Shown: piece after piece, positions 1-8,364 of the stretch
Position numbering within the stretch: position 1 is the stretch's first letter
Layout of the letters: each line of letters begins with the position of its first letter
Assembly: GCA_963717705.1 (NCBI GenBank)
Contig: CAVQWT010000003.1
Span: 1-64,000 of the forward strand
Length of the DNA: 64,000 bases
Direction: 5' to 3'
DNA from: CAVQWT01 sp963717705
Lineage (GTDB): Bacteria > Pseudomonadota > Gammaproteobacteria > Burkholderiales > Casimicrobiaceae
The notes under the pieces: generated by a model
Told to the model about the DNA's origin: nothing
The model's input: only the letters and a program-made list of their open reading frames with translations
Database searches by the model: none
Made by a program: the position numbers and the translations under genes

Positions 1-64
1 CGTGGATCTGCGGCGACTTCGAGTGCGCCACCGGGTTGCCGACGACGGCGTAGCGATCGGTCAT
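1..64 (-). CDS. aroE: Shikimate dehydrogenase AroE, N-terminus only (runs off left edge)
   Basis: The minus strand opens with ATG at 64 and reads MTDRYAVVGNPVAHSKSPQ. This is the classic N-terminus of biosynthetic shikimate dehydrogenase: a GNPVAHSKSP block with the SxS pair that holds the shikimate carboxylate. Only 21 codons are inside the window. The enzyme reduces 3-dehydroshikimate to shikimate with NADPH in the cytoplasm. It starts 10 bases after the stop of the tonB gene, so the two are probably cotranscribed. Unlike the gene at 11484-12317, it keeps the canonical SxS motif. Confidence 0.85.
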   Translation of the reverse strand, partial: MTDRYAVVGNPVAHSKSPQIH

Positions 65-74
65 GTAAATGCGG

Positions 75-1391
75 TCACTGGGAGACGAGCTCGTCGCCCT
101 TGGTGAAGCTCCAGGTGCGGGTGATGTGAAGGATGTCGGTGTCGCGCTTGATGTCCGGCGGGAACGCGGAGAACGGCGCCGACATCTCGACGATCTTCAC
201 CGCGGCGGCGTCGAGGACGCGCTGGCCCGACGAGCGGTTGATCTCGACCGCCTCCAGGCTGCCGTCGGACTTGATCGACACGGTGATCAGCAGGTTGCCG
301 TAGAGCTTCAGCTGCCGCGCGGCCTCGGGGTAGTTGAGATTGCCGATGCGCTCGATCTTGAGCCGCCAGTCCTCGACGTAGCGCGCGAAGCGGTACTCCT
401 CGGCGCGCGCGCCGACGAAGCGCCGCTTCGGCCGCTTCTGGTACGCGTCCATGTCCTTGGCGATCTGCGCCTCGAGCTTCATCGCCTCCAGCGTCCGCTG
501 CATCAGCTCGGTCGAGGACGGCAGCGGCGACGGCTCCGCCGCCTCGGTCGGCTTCGGCTGCGCCGGCGCCGTCGGCGTGCTCTTGAGCTGCGTCATCAGC
601 TCCTTCGCCGCCTGCTCGAGCTCTCGCACCTTCTGCGTCGCGACGCTGATCTCGTTGTTCGGGCTGTCCTTGGGCAGCACCGGCAGCGGCGACTTCGCGC
701 GCCGGTCGGCGTCGGTATTGCCGCCGCCGTCGAGGTTCGCCTGCGCCAGGATGTCGGCCTTGGTCGGCTTGGCCTTGGTCTTGGCGTTGACCAGCGCCAC
801 CTCCAGCGGCGGGCCGCGGTCGAGCATCTTCTTGAGGTCGAACGGCTGGAACTTGACCGCCAGCACGACGGCGTGGAGGACGATCGACACCGCCAGCGCG
901 TAATAGAGCATCCGCTCGGCGCGGTCGTCGCGCACCGCGGGACGCAGCCAGACGGGGTTCGCGGAAGCGGCGGCGGCGCTGGCGCCGGCCCCGGACCGGG
1001 TCGGGGCAGCCGGAGGGGGAGCGGAAACGGCGGCCTCGGGAGCGGGCGCGCTGCGCGTCGCCCCGGCGGCTCCGGTTCGTCGCGCCGGAGCGGCGGCCTT
1101 GGGGGCAGCCTTGGGCGCGGCCTTGGCGCGGCCCTGGGCAGATTCGGCGGCCGGCGCGGGAGTGGCGGCCCTGGCGGCGGGTGGCGGCGCCGGGACCGCC
1201 GTCGAGGCAGGCGCACCATCGCCGGAGGGCGCGGCCTGCGCCTTCGGCACCCGTCGCACCGGCGCCTTCTTCGCGACGGGGACCGACACCGCTCCTTCGC
1301 CTTCGGTCGGCGGCAGCGGCGGCGTGTTCGGCGGGGCGGGGCGGCGCGGCAAGTGGGTTCGGGTCGCGGGTCGACGTGATGCCAACGTCAT
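75..1391 (-). CDS. TonB-family energy transducer
   Basis: This 438-residue protein has a long Ala/Pro/Lys-rich N-terminal segment (about residues 1-150), one hydrophobic segment near residues 160-180 (LYYALAVSIVLHAVVLAVKF), a charged linker and a C-terminal TonB-like domain with NLNYPEAARQLKLYG and VEINRSSGQRVLDAAAV. TonB proteins pass inner-membrane proton-motive energy to outer-membrane receptors. The N-terminal Pro/Ala stretch is cytoplasmic here, ahead of the membrane anchor, which is unusual compared with E. coli TonB but common in betaproteobacteria. ATG 1391 has a weak ribosome site; an in-frame GTG about 34 codons downstream follows AAGGAG, so the true start is uncertain. It sits between the RNase II gene and aroE. 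Confidence 0.8.
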   Translation of the reverse strand: MTLASRRPATRTHLPRRPAPPNTPPLPPTEGEGAVSVPVAKKAPVRRVPKAQAAPSGDGAPASTAVPAPPPAARAATPAPAAESAQGRAKAAPKAAPKAAAPARRTGAAGATRSAPAPEAAVSAPPPAAPTRSGAGASAAAASANPVWLRPAVRDDRAERMLYYALAVSIVLHAVVLAVKFQPFDLKKMLDRGPPLEVALVNAKTKAKPTKADILAQANLDGGGNTDADRRAKSPLPVLPKDSPNNEISVATQKVRELEQAAKELMTQLKSTPTAPAQPKPTEAAEPSPLPSSTELMQRTLEAMKLEAQIAKDMDAYQKRPKRRFVGARAEEYRFARYVEDWRLKIERIGNLNYPEAARQLKLYGNLLITVSIKSDGSLEAVEINRSSGQRVLDAAAVKIVEMSAPFSAFPPDIKRDTDILHITRTWSFTKGDELVSQ

Positions 1392-1529
1392 TGTATCCGC
1401 CCGCGCCGGCGCCGCGGGGACCGGCTCGAATCGGACCTCGCGGCCCCGGGTCGCTCATCGCGGCGATCGCGGCGCTACGTCACGGGCCGGCGTCGGGGTC
1501 GCGCGACGGGTCGAGCGACCGCGCTCGGG

Positions 1530-3380
1530 TCACGCCGGACCGGCGTAGCGGCAGTCCAGCGTCGCGGCGAGCAGGTCGACGCGGCCGATGCCGACGCGCA
1601 CGCCGCTGTCGGGCGCCAGCGCCGGCAGGTCGGCGAGGCGCAGCACCAGCGGCAGCCGGTCGAAGCGGACGAGGTTGTCGCGGATGACGCTGGCGACGGT
1701 CTCGGTCACGCCTTCCTGCAGCAGCCAGCGCAGGCACCAGTAGTGCTCCATCCGGTCCTGGAATTCGGCGTACTGCGCGTAGGTCGCCTCGAAGTCGGCC
1801 AGCGCGGCGAAGAGGCCGGCGTCGTTGTCGGCGTACGGCGGCTTCGCGCCGTCGACGACGGCGACGAGCTGCCGCTGGTTGACGAGGTCGCTGTAGCGCC
1901 GCAGCGGCGAGCTCGCCCACAGGTAGTGCGCGACGCCCAGTCCCTGGTGCTCCGCCGGCCGCGTGCTCATCTTGACCTTGCCCGCCGACTGCGTCCGGTA
2001 CAGGCCCGCGACCTGCGCGTCGGCGAGGCGGCGACCCCAGGTGCTGTTGACGAAGATCATCAGCTCGGCGACGAGCTTGTCGAGCGGGCTGCCGCGCGGC
2101 CGCGGCACGATCGCCACGCGACCGGACTCGCCGCCCCAGCCCGGCGCGGTCCAGTCGACGTGGAAGCTGTAGTCGACCCGCTGGATGTCGCTCTTGCCGC
2201 GCGCTGCGGACAGCCGCTGCGCGAGGCGCCACAGCACGCGCAGCTCGGCCGTCCACGGCGGATCGGACGGCGACGGCAGGTCGTTGGCGAAGTCCTCGCC
2301 GATGGCGTCGAGGCGCAGGTTCGCCGCCACCGGCACCCGCTGCACGCGCGTGTCGTGCCGCAGCACCTCGCCGTCGGGCGAGACTTCGGCGACCAGCGAC
2401 AGCACCGGCGGCGTCGTGCCGGCGGCCAGCGTGAACGTCGCCACGACGTCGTCGGGCAGCATCGTGATCTTTCGACCGGGCATGTAGACCGTCGACAGCC
2501 GCTCTCGCGCGATGGCGTCGAGCGCGCTGCCGGGCGCGACCGCGAGCGCGGGGCAGGCGATGTGGATGCCGACCTCCCAGTTGCCGCCCGGCAGCTCGCG
2601 CACCGAGAACGCGTCGTCGATCTCGGTGGTGCTGGCGTCGTCGATCGAGAACGCGCGCACGTCGTGCAGCGGCAGCTCGGGCGGCGGCGGCGGCGTAGTC
2701 CACGCGGGGAACGCCGTGCCGCGCGGAAACGCCTGCGTCAGGAACGCGTCGAAGTGGTACTCGTGCGTCGAAGGGATCGCGCCGCAGGCGGCGAGCAGCG
2801 CCAGCGGGTTCGTCTGCTGCGCGTCGCACGCGGCGGCCAGCGCCTTCCACTCGAGCGACTGCTTGTCGGGCCGGTGCAGCAGCGACACGGCCGTCGCCTG
2901 CAGCGCGTCGGGCAGGCGGCCCTGCGCGAGCTCGGCGGCCCAGGCGTCGATCTGCTGCGCCTCGCGCCGCTTGCGCTCGATCGACGCCAGCGCCGCCTTC
3001 AGCGCGTCGGGCGGCGCCTTGCGGTACCGACCCTTGCCGCGCTTGTAGAAGTACATCGGCACCGCGGCGAGCGCCTGCGCGACCGCGGCGGCCTCGACCG
3101 CCGTCGGCGCGTGGCCGTAGTACTCGCGGGCGAGCTCGTCGAAGCCGAACTCGCCGTCCCCGGAGACCTCCCACAGGAAGTCCGGGTCGAGCCCCGCCGC
3201 GAGCTGCTGCGCCTCGGCGAGAAGCGCCGACGGCGACGGCGCGGTGAAGCGCAGCAGCACCGCGGCCGCCTTGATCTTCAGGCGCTTGCCGGACGCGGCC
3301 TCGACCTGCAGCGAGGTGTCGTTGTCGGCAAGGACGGTGCCGGCCTTGAGCTGGCCGTCGTCCTCGAAAAAGACGTGCAT
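1530..3380 (-). CDS. rnb: RNase II family 3'-5' exoribonuclease (RNB domain)
   Basis: The 616-residue product degrades RNA processively from the 3' end in the cytoplasm. The RNB catalytic block is visible as SIDDASTTEIDDAFSV, which supplies the clustered metal-binding aspartates, followed by IHIACPA. The late RNB motif reads WASSPLRRYSDLVNQRQL. It is close to E. coli RNase II in length and lacks the long S1 tail of RNase R. ATG 3380 begins MHVFFEDDG, a typical betaproteobacterial start. A perfect -10 element lies about 50 bases upstream. The next genes on the same strand are tonB and aroE, an order I associate with Burkholderiales. Confidence 0.88.
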   Translation of the reverse strand: MHVFFEDDGQLKAGTVLADNDTSLQVEAASGKRLKIKAAAVLLRFTAPSPSALLAEAQQLAAGLDPDFLWEVSGDGEFGFDELAREYYGHAPTAVEAAAVAQALAAVPMYFYKRGKGRYRKAPPDALKAALASIERKRREAQQIDAWAAELAQGRLPDALQATAVSLLHRPDKQSLEWKALAAACDAQQTNPLALLAACGAIPSTHEYHFDAFLTQAFPRGTAFPAWTTPPPPPELPLHDVRAFSIDDASTTEIDDAFSVRELPGGNWEVGIHIACPALAVAPGSALDAIARERLSTVYMPGRKITMLPDDVVATFTLAAGTTPPVLSLVAEVSPDGEVLRHDTRVQRVPVAANLRLDAIGEDFANDLPSPSDPPWTAELRVLWRLAQRLSAARGKSDIQRVDYSFHVDWTAPGWGGESGRVAIVPRPRGSPLDKLVAELMIFVNSTWGRRLADAQVAGLYRTQSAGKVKMSTRPAEHQGLGVAHYLWASSPLRRYSDLVNQRQLVAVVDGAKPPYADNDAGLFAALADFEATYAQYAEFQDRMEHYWCLRWLLQEGVTETVASVIRDNLVRFDRLPLVLRLADLPALAPDSGVRVGIGRVDLLAATLDCRYAGPA

Positions 3381-3423
3381 GGGGAGGGAACCGGGGCGGG
3401 CGCGGCTGCCTGCACGCCGCTTG

Positions 3424-3440
3424 GGAGCGAATTATAGCCG
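3424..3440 (-). promoter_or_regulatory. Candidate promoter -10 element for rnb
   Basis: On the minus strand TATAAT occurs at 3436-3431, 50 bases ahead of the rnb ATG, in an otherwise strongly GC-rich stretch. No good -35 hexamer is seen at 16-18 bases, so the call rests on the perfect -10 alone. Confidence 0.35.
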
Positions 3441-3549
3441 GTGCCACCCGCGCCGGCGCTTCGTGCCGGGCGAATCCGCGCGGCGGCCGCCGCGCTTCGC
3501 CTCCCCGGCGGCCCTCGCCGCGGCGCGCCGCAGCGGAATCCGCGGGCGG

Positions 3550-4329
3550 TCAGCGTCCGCCGCGCGTGCGGGCGAGAATTTCGTAGACGGCGGCGAGGTC
3601 GGCGATCGGCAGCTGCCCCGGCGCCGAGCTGCCGGCGCCGACGGCGAAGCTCAGCGACGAGCCGAACACGCCGCCGATCATCCGCGTCACCGCACCCAGC
3701 GGCCCCATCGACATGCTGATCAGCGGGATGCGTGCCTTCGCTTCCGCCTGCGACGTCGCCGCGAGCAGCGCCAGCACGTCGCCGCGGTCGCGCGGCATCA
3801 CGGCGACCTTGGCGACGTCGCCGCCGAGGCGCTCCGCTTCGAGGAAGCGCTGGACGAGGAAATCGACGCCCGGCGTGTAGCCGAAGTTGTGGTACGACAG
3901 GATCAGCCGGGTGCCGTGCCTGCGCGCGCTCTCGCGGACGCGGCGGATGTGGTCGGCGTCGTTGCCCATCTCGAAGTCGACGAAATCGACCAGTCCGCTC
4001 GCGCCGACCGCGTCGTACAGGCGGACTACGTCCTCGTCCCCGATCGCGATCGGCTCGCCGCCCTCCTTCGTCGAGCGCCGGGTGAAGATGACCGGCGCGT
4101 CGCCGACCGCGGCCCGCAGCGCGCGGCCGGCGTCGAGCACCGCCGCGGTGTCGGCGATGTCCACGAAGTAGTCGACGCGCCATTCGATGACCTCGGGCTG
4201 CTTCGCGACGACCGTCGCCGCTTCCGCCAGGATCGCGTCGCGCGTGCGGCCGACCAGCGGCGAGCAGATGAGCGGCGTCGCGCCGCCCAGCTGCCGCCCC
4301 CTGATGTCGATGATCTTGCCGTTGCTCAT
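3550..4329 (-). CDS. aroD: Type I 3-dehydroquinate dehydratase
   Basis: The 259-residue enzyme interconverts 3-dehydroquinate and 3-dehydroshikimate through a Schiff base. All class I active-site elements can be read: EWRVD (Glu, Arg, Asp), the catalytic His in SYHNFGY, the Schiff-base Lys in DVAKVAV, the Arg in GAVTRMIGG, and the C-terminal SAPGQLP loop. Betaproteobacteria usually make aromatic amino acids with the unrelated type II enzyme, so a type I copy 25 bases behind an ABC transporter operon suggests a catabolic role in quinate use. That last point is inference. Translation starts at ATG 4329 with a GGGAG-like ribosome site. Confidence 0.9.
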   Translation of the reverse strand: MSNGKIIDIRGRQLGGATPLICSPLVGRTRDAILAEAATVVAKQPEVIEWRVDYFVDIADTAAVLDAGRALRAAVGDAPVIFTRRSTKEGGEPIAIGDEDVVRLYDAVGASGLVDFVDFEMGNDADHIRRVRESARRHGTRLILSYHNFGYTPGVDFLVQRFLEAERLGGDVAKVAVMPRDRGDVLALLAATSQAEAKARIPLISMSMGPLGAVTRMIGGVFGSSLSFAVGAGSSAPGQLPIADLAAVYEILARTRGGR

Positions 4330-4354
4330 GGCCTGCTCCCGTCGGTTTCTCCGA

Positions 4355-5155
4355 TTATCCCATCGCCGCGGCCGAGGCGCCCTGCTGGCCCGCGCCGCCG
4401 AGGAACAGCCGGTTGAGGTCGGGGTCGCCGAGCAGTTCCGCGGCCGGGCGATCGAGCGCCAGCCGCCCCATCTCGAGCACCAGCGCCCGATCCGAGTACT
4501 TGAGCGCGGTGCGCACGTTCTGCTCGACCATCAGCACCGTCGTGCCGCCGTCGGCGAGCTCGCGAAGCAGCGACATCACCTCCTGCACCAGCTTCGGCGA
4601 CAGCCCGATCGACGGCTCGTCGATCAGCAGCACGCGGGGATGCAGCAGCAGCGCGCGCCCCACCTCGAGCTGCTTCTGCTCGCCACCGGACATCGTCGAC
4701 GCCTGGTTGTCGATCCGCTCCCTGATGCGCGGGAACCGCTGCAGCACCTCGTCGATCCGCGCGCCGAGTTCGCCTCGCGGCAGGGTGATGCCGCCGAGCT
4801 CGAGGTTGTGGCGCACCGACAGCGATCCGAACAGGTTGCGGCCCTGCGGCACGAAGGCGATGCCGTCGGCGAGCAGCGCGCGCGGCGGCTTGCCGTTGAT
4901 GCGCTTGCCCTCGAAGCGGACTTCGCCGGAACGCGGGACGAGCATGCCGAACAGCGTCTTCAGCACCGTGGACTTGCCGGCGCCGTTGGGGCCGATCAGC
5001 AGCGTGATCTCGCCCCGGCGCGCGTCCAACGTCGTCTCGTTCAGGATCGTGAGGCTCGGCGAATACCCGGCTACAACCTGGTCGAACTCGATGATCCTGT
5101 CCGCCTTCTCGGTTGCCACCTCAGTTGCCACCTCGGTCGCCAACTCAGTTGCCAA
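4355..5155 (-). CDS. livF: Branched-chain-type ABC transporter ATPase LivF
   Basis: This 266-residue ATPase powers uptake through LivHM on the cytoplasmic face. Motifs seen are Walker A GPNGAGKST, signature MSGGEQKQLEVGRAL, Walker B LLIDEPSIGLSP and a switch region MVEQN. The first 16 codons are four tandem 12-base units encoding LATE/LATE/VATE/VATE. Every unit begins with TTG or GTG, so the start could be TTG 5155, TTG 5143, GTG 5131 or GTG 5119; the first overlaps the livG stop. Family members normally begin near the IIEFDQVVAGY block, so a later start is plausible. The gene is the last transporter gene of the operon and is followed by aroD. Confidence 0.88.
   Translation of the reverse strand: MATELATEVATEVATEKADRIIEFDQVVAGYSPSLTILNETTLDARRGEITLLIGPNGAGKSTVLKTLFGMLVPRSGEVRFEGKRINGKPPRALLADGIAFVPQGRNLFGSLSVRHNLELGGITLPRGELGARIDEVLQRFPRIRERIDNQASTMSGGEQKQLEVGRALLLHPRVLLIDEPSIGLSPKLVQEVMSLLRELADGGTTVLMVEQNVRTALKYSDRALVLEMGRLALDRPAAELLGDPDLNRLFLGGAGQQGASAAAMG
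5108..5155 (-). repeat. Four tandem 12-bp units at the livG/livF junction
   Basis: Read on the minus strand the units are TTGGCAACTGAG, TTGGCGACCGAG, GTGGCAACTGAG and GTGGCAACCGAG. They cover the alternative livF start codons, and the first one contains the livG TGA stop. Copy-number change would stay in frame for LivF but could alter start choice and translational coupling. Confidence 0.8.
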
Positions 5156-5897
5156 GATATGCCTCCAGCACCTGCCGGTTCGCCTGCACGTCCTTCGGCG
5201 GGCCCTCGGCCAGAACCTTGCCCTCGACCATGCAGACGACGTGCGGACACAGCTTCATGATGAAGTCCATGTTGTGCTCGATGACGACGAAGCTGCCGCC
5301 CTGCGTGCGGTTGAGCTCGAGCAGCAGCTCGCGCAGCTGGTCGACGAGGCTCGGATTGACGCCCGCGCAGGGTTCGTCCAGCAGCACCAGCCGCGGCGCC
5401 GGCATGAACGCCATCGCGATGTCGATCAGCTTCTGCTGGCCGTACGACAGCGTGCCCGCCGGCAGGTGCGCGACGTGCCGCAGGCGGAAGAGCTCGATCA
5501 TCTCGTCCGCGTGGTGGCCGAGGCCCGCGTCGGGCGCGGCGAACAGCCGCCCCGTCAGCGTGCCCTTGAACTCCTGCGCGGCGACGATGAGGTTGTCGCG
5601 CACCGACAGCTTGCCGAACACCTGCAGCGTCTGGAACGTGCGGCCGACTCCCCGGCGCGCGAGCTCCAGCGGCGACATGCCGGTGATGTTCTCGCCGCAG
5701 AACTCCACCTGCCCGGCGGTCGGCCGGATCTGGCCGAGGATGCTGTTGAACAGCGTCGTCTTGCCCGAGCCGTTGGGGCCGATGACGCCGACGATCTCGC
5801 CCGGCCCGACCGACAGCGACACGCCGTCGACCGCCTTGATCGCGCCGTAGTGCTTGCGGACTTCCCTGACCTCGAGGAACGACGGGCGCGCGCTCAC
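5145..5897 (-). CDS. livG: Branched-chain-type ABC transporter ATPase LivG
   Basis: This second ATPase has 250 residues. It shows Walker A GPNGSGKTT, LSYGQQKLIDIAMAF as the signature, Walker B LVLLDEPCAGVNP and the switch His in VVIEHN. It begins with GTG at 5897, chosen because GGAGG lies a few bases upstream, the reading VSARPSFLEVREV matches family N-termini, and the GTGA overlap with the livM stop implies translational coupling. It works as the heterodimer partner of LivF below the LivHM permease. Confidence 0.9.
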   Translation of the reverse strand: MSARPSFLEVREVRKHYGAIKAVDGVSLSVGPGEIVGVIGPNGSGKTTLFNSILGQIRPTAGQVEFCGENITGMSPLELARRGVGRTFQTLQVFGKLSVRDNLIVAAQEFKGTLTGRLFAAPDAGLGHHADEMIELFRLRHVAHLPAGTLSYGQQKLIDIAMAFMPAPRLVLLDEPCAGVNPSLVDQLRELLLELNRTQGGSFVVIEHNMDFIMKLCPHVVCMVEGKVLAEGPPKDVQANRQVLEAYLGN

Positions 5898-6856
5898 CTG
5901 GCCCCCTCCTTCCGCCGGAAGCGCTCGGGCAGCGACAGCAGGCCGCCCGGCAGCCAGACCATCAGCACGACCACGGCGGCGCCGAACACCGCGAGGTACC
6001 AGGTCTGCATGAACTTGAGCCAGGGTGCGGCGGAGCCGCGCAGGAACTCCGGCAGCAGGACGATGATCGCCGTCCCGAGCACCGGGCCGAAGAACCGGCC
6101 GGAGCCGCCGATGATGACGGCGAGCAGCATCGTCAGCGACGTCGAGACGTGGAACGGTCCCGGCTCGATGAACTCGACCAGCGATGCGAAGTAGACGCCA
6201 CCGACCCCCGCGCAGGCGGCGCCGATCGCGAACGCCAGCAGCGTGTAGGCGGTGATGTTGACGCCGAGGCTCTCGGCCCGGATCGGGTTGTCGCGCAGCG
6301 CGGCGAACGCGCGCCCCCACGGGGAGCGCAGCAGCCACCACAGCAGCAGCGCCAGCACCACCAGCGACGCCAGCGTGAACCAGAAGTACGCGAGGTGCCC
6401 GCCGAGGTCGACACCGAGGATGGTCGGCCGCGGGATCGCCGATATGCCGTAGGTGCCGCCGGTGATCTTCTCCTCGTTGCGCATCACCAGGAACACCAGC
6501 GCGTTGAAGCCCAGCGTCGCGAACGCGAGGTAATGGTGCTGGACGCGCAGCGCCGGGAATCCCAGCGCCAGGCCCAGCACGAAGCACGCGACGGCGGCGA
6601 CCGGCAGTACCAGCAGGAACGGCCAGCCGAGCTTGAGCAGGATCGCCGCGTGGTAAGCGCCGATGCCGAAGAACGCCGCGTGGCCGAGCGACATCTGCCC
6701 CGCGTAGCCGATGGTCAGGTTGAGGCCCATCGTGGCCATCAGGTATACGCAGTAGAGCGTCAGCAGGTAGACCTCGCTGCGCTTGAGCCAGGCGGCGGCG
6801 ACCGCGACGACGGCGAGCATCACGGCCAGGGCGACAGCCTTCACCGGGGCGCTCAT
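5894..6856 (-). CDS. livM: Branched-chain-type ABC transporter permease LivM
   Basis: This inner-membrane permease has 320 residues and about eight to nine hydrophobic segments. Typical family blocks are NLTIGYAGQMSLGHAAFFGI near residue 55 and IGGSGRFFGPVLGTA near the C-terminus. ATG 6856 overlaps the livH stop as ATGA, and the gene overlaps livG at its end, so livH, livM, livG and livF form one coupled unit. The family is named for leucine/isoleucine/valine uptake, but many members in soil betaproteobacteria carry aromatic or alicyclic acids; the neighbours favour the latter here. Confidence 0.9.
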   Translation of the reverse strand: MSAPVKAVALAVMLAVVAVAAAWLKRSEVYLLTLYCVYLMATMGLNLTIGYAGQMSLGHAAFFGIGAYHAAILLKLGWPFLLVLPVAAVACFVLGLALGFPALRVQHHYLAFATLGFNALVFLVMRNEEKITGGTYGISAIPRPTILGVDLGGHLAYFWFTLASLVVLALLLWWLLRSPWGRAFAALRDNPIRAESLGVNITAYTLLAFAIGAACAGVGGVYFASLVEFIEPGPFHVSTSLTMLLAVIIGGSGRFFGPVLGTAIIVLLPEFLRGSAAPWLKFMQTWYLAVFGAAVVVLMVWLPGGLLSLPERFRRKEGAR

Positions 6857-7728
6857 ACCTTGCGCTCCTCGGCCTTGCCCAGCAGTCCTTCGGGGCGGAC
6901 CAGGATGACGACGAGGAACAGCATCAGCGCGACGCCCTCCTTGTAGGCAGGCGACACGTAGAACCCGACGAGGTTCTCGAGCACGCCGATCAGCACGCCG
7001 CCGAGCAGCGCGCCGCGCGTCTGGTTGAAGCCGCCGATGATCGCCGCGAAGAACGCCTTCTGGCCGATCGAGTCGCCCATGTCGAACTTGGCGAGGTAGG
7101 TCGGCGTGATCAGCAGCGCCGCGACCACCGCGAGCACCGCGTTGATCAGGAACGTGTAGAGCACCATCCGCTTGACGTCGATGCCCAGCACGCGGGCCGC
7201 GTCGGTGTTCTGCGCGACGGCCTGCATCGCGCGGCCTGTCACCGTCCGGTTGACGAACATCTGCAGCGCGATGACGATCGCCCCGGCGATCAGCAGCGTC
7301 CCGACGTCGGCGTACGACACGTTGACCCCGGCGACGGCGAACTGCCCGTCGGGGAACGGGCTGCCGAACTGGTGTGCCTCGGCGCTGTAGCCCGCGCGCA
7401 CCGTCGTCTTGAGCATGATCGACAGGCCCAGCGTCGCGATGACCAGCGGGATCACGCCGTGGCGGATCAGCGGGTCGACGATCACACGCTTGAAGCCCCA
7501 GCCGAGCACGAGCATCGCGGCGGCGCAGGTCAGCAGGAACGCGAGCCACAGAGGCGCCCCGGCGGCGACGCAGAACAGCATCGCGAACGCGGGCAGCATC
7601 ACGAACTCGCCCTGCGCGAAGTTGATCGTGCCCGACGCCTGCCAGAGCAGCGTGAAGCCGAGCGCGGCGAGCGCGTAGATCGCGCCGACCGCCACGCCCG
7701 AGACCAGCAGCTGTATCAGTTCACCCAT
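6853..7728 (-). CDS. livH: Branched-chain-type ABC transporter permease LivH
   Basis: This inner-membrane permease has 291 residues. MGELIQLLVSGVAVGAIYAL is the expected start, followed by INFAQGEFVML and, late, IGGFNQTRGALLGGVLIGV. ATG 7728 was chosen because GGAGAAAG precedes it and the upstream in-frame residues are Arg-rich and unlike the family. It is the first gene of the livHMGF-aroD unit. The 176-base gap to the divergent GlcG-like gene should contain the promoters, but I see no convincing -35/-10 pair. Confidence 0.9.
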   Translation of the reverse strand: MGELIQLLVSGVAVGAIYALAALGFTLLWQASGTINFAQGEFVMLPAFAMLFCVAAGAPLWLAFLLTCAAAMLVLGWGFKRVIVDPLIRHGVIPLVIATLGLSIMLKTTVRAGYSAEAHQFGSPFPDGQFAVAGVNVSYADVGTLLIAGAIVIALQMFVNRTVTGRAMQAVAQNTDAARVLGIDVKRMVLYTFLINAVLAVVAALLITPTYLAKFDMGDSIGQKAFFAAIIGGFNQTRGALLGGVLIGVLENLVGFYVSPAYKEGVALMLFLVVILVRPEGLLGKAEERKV

Positions 7729-7904
7729 TCCGCTTTCTCCCGACCGCGCCCGTCGGCGGCTCGGCGAACCGCGGTGCGCGATGCGCTTCGCACCGCCCTG
7801 CACCGCCGGCCGCGTGGCCGCCCGTGTTGTTCTGTATTAGACTCCGACAGCCTTGGCTATCGCCCCGCGGTTCGATCGGCGCGGCGACCCCGACGGAGCC
7901 GAAG

Positions 7905-8330
7905 ATGCGCACAGAGCCGACCCTGGGACACCACGAAGTCATCGCCGCGGTCGACGCCATTCGCGCCGAGCTCGAGCGGCGCGGCCGCACCGGGGTGATC
8001 GCCGTCGCCGACGCCCACGGCGAGCTGATCGCGCTGCTCCGGCTCGACGGCGCGCCGCTCAGTTCGATCGCGGTGGCGGGCAACAAGGCGTTCACCGCCG
8101 CGCGCCTGCGCCGCCCGACGCGCGAAGTCGGCACCCAGTTGCGCGAGCGCGGGACGGACATCGCGTTCTACGGCGATCCCCGGTACCTGGGCTTCGGCGG
8201 GGGCCTGCCGATCCAGGTCGACGGCGTCGTCGTCGGCGGCATCGCGGTGAGCGGCCTCTCCGACGCAGACGACGAAGCGCTGGCGGCGATGGGCGCGTCG
8301 ATCATCACCGGGGCGCCGCGCGCCGGGTGA
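7905..8330 (+). CDS. GlcG/HbpS-like heme-degrading-domain protein
   Basis: The 141-residue cytoplasmic protein has the family fold signature: an N-terminal helix with AVDAIRAELERRG, then VIAVADAHGELIALLRLDGAP, VAGNKAFTAARL, a Gly-rich FGGGLPIQVDG segment and VVGGIAVSGLSDADDEALA. The family (Haem_degrading domain, GlcG) is often found beside catabolic genes, but its chemistry is poorly defined. ATG 7905 was chosen over an upstream in-frame start because the similarity begins shortly after it. It is transcribed divergently from the liv operon and lies end to end with the SDR gene. Confidence 0.72.
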   Translation: MRTEPTLGHHEVIAAVDAIRAELERRGRTGVIAVADAHGELIALLRLDGAPLSSIAVAGNKAFTAARLRRPTREVGTQLRERGTDIAFYGDPRYLGFGGGLPIQVDGVVVGGIAVSGLSDADDEALAAMGASIITGAPRAG

Positions 8331-8364
8331 GCGCGGCGGGCGACCGCAGCCGGTTTGGTTCGCG

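Noticed and set aside
1743..3437. Long plus-strand frame opposite the RNase II gene
   Set aside because: Arg-rich shadow of a real gene in very GC-rich DNA; the minus strand has full RNB motifs.
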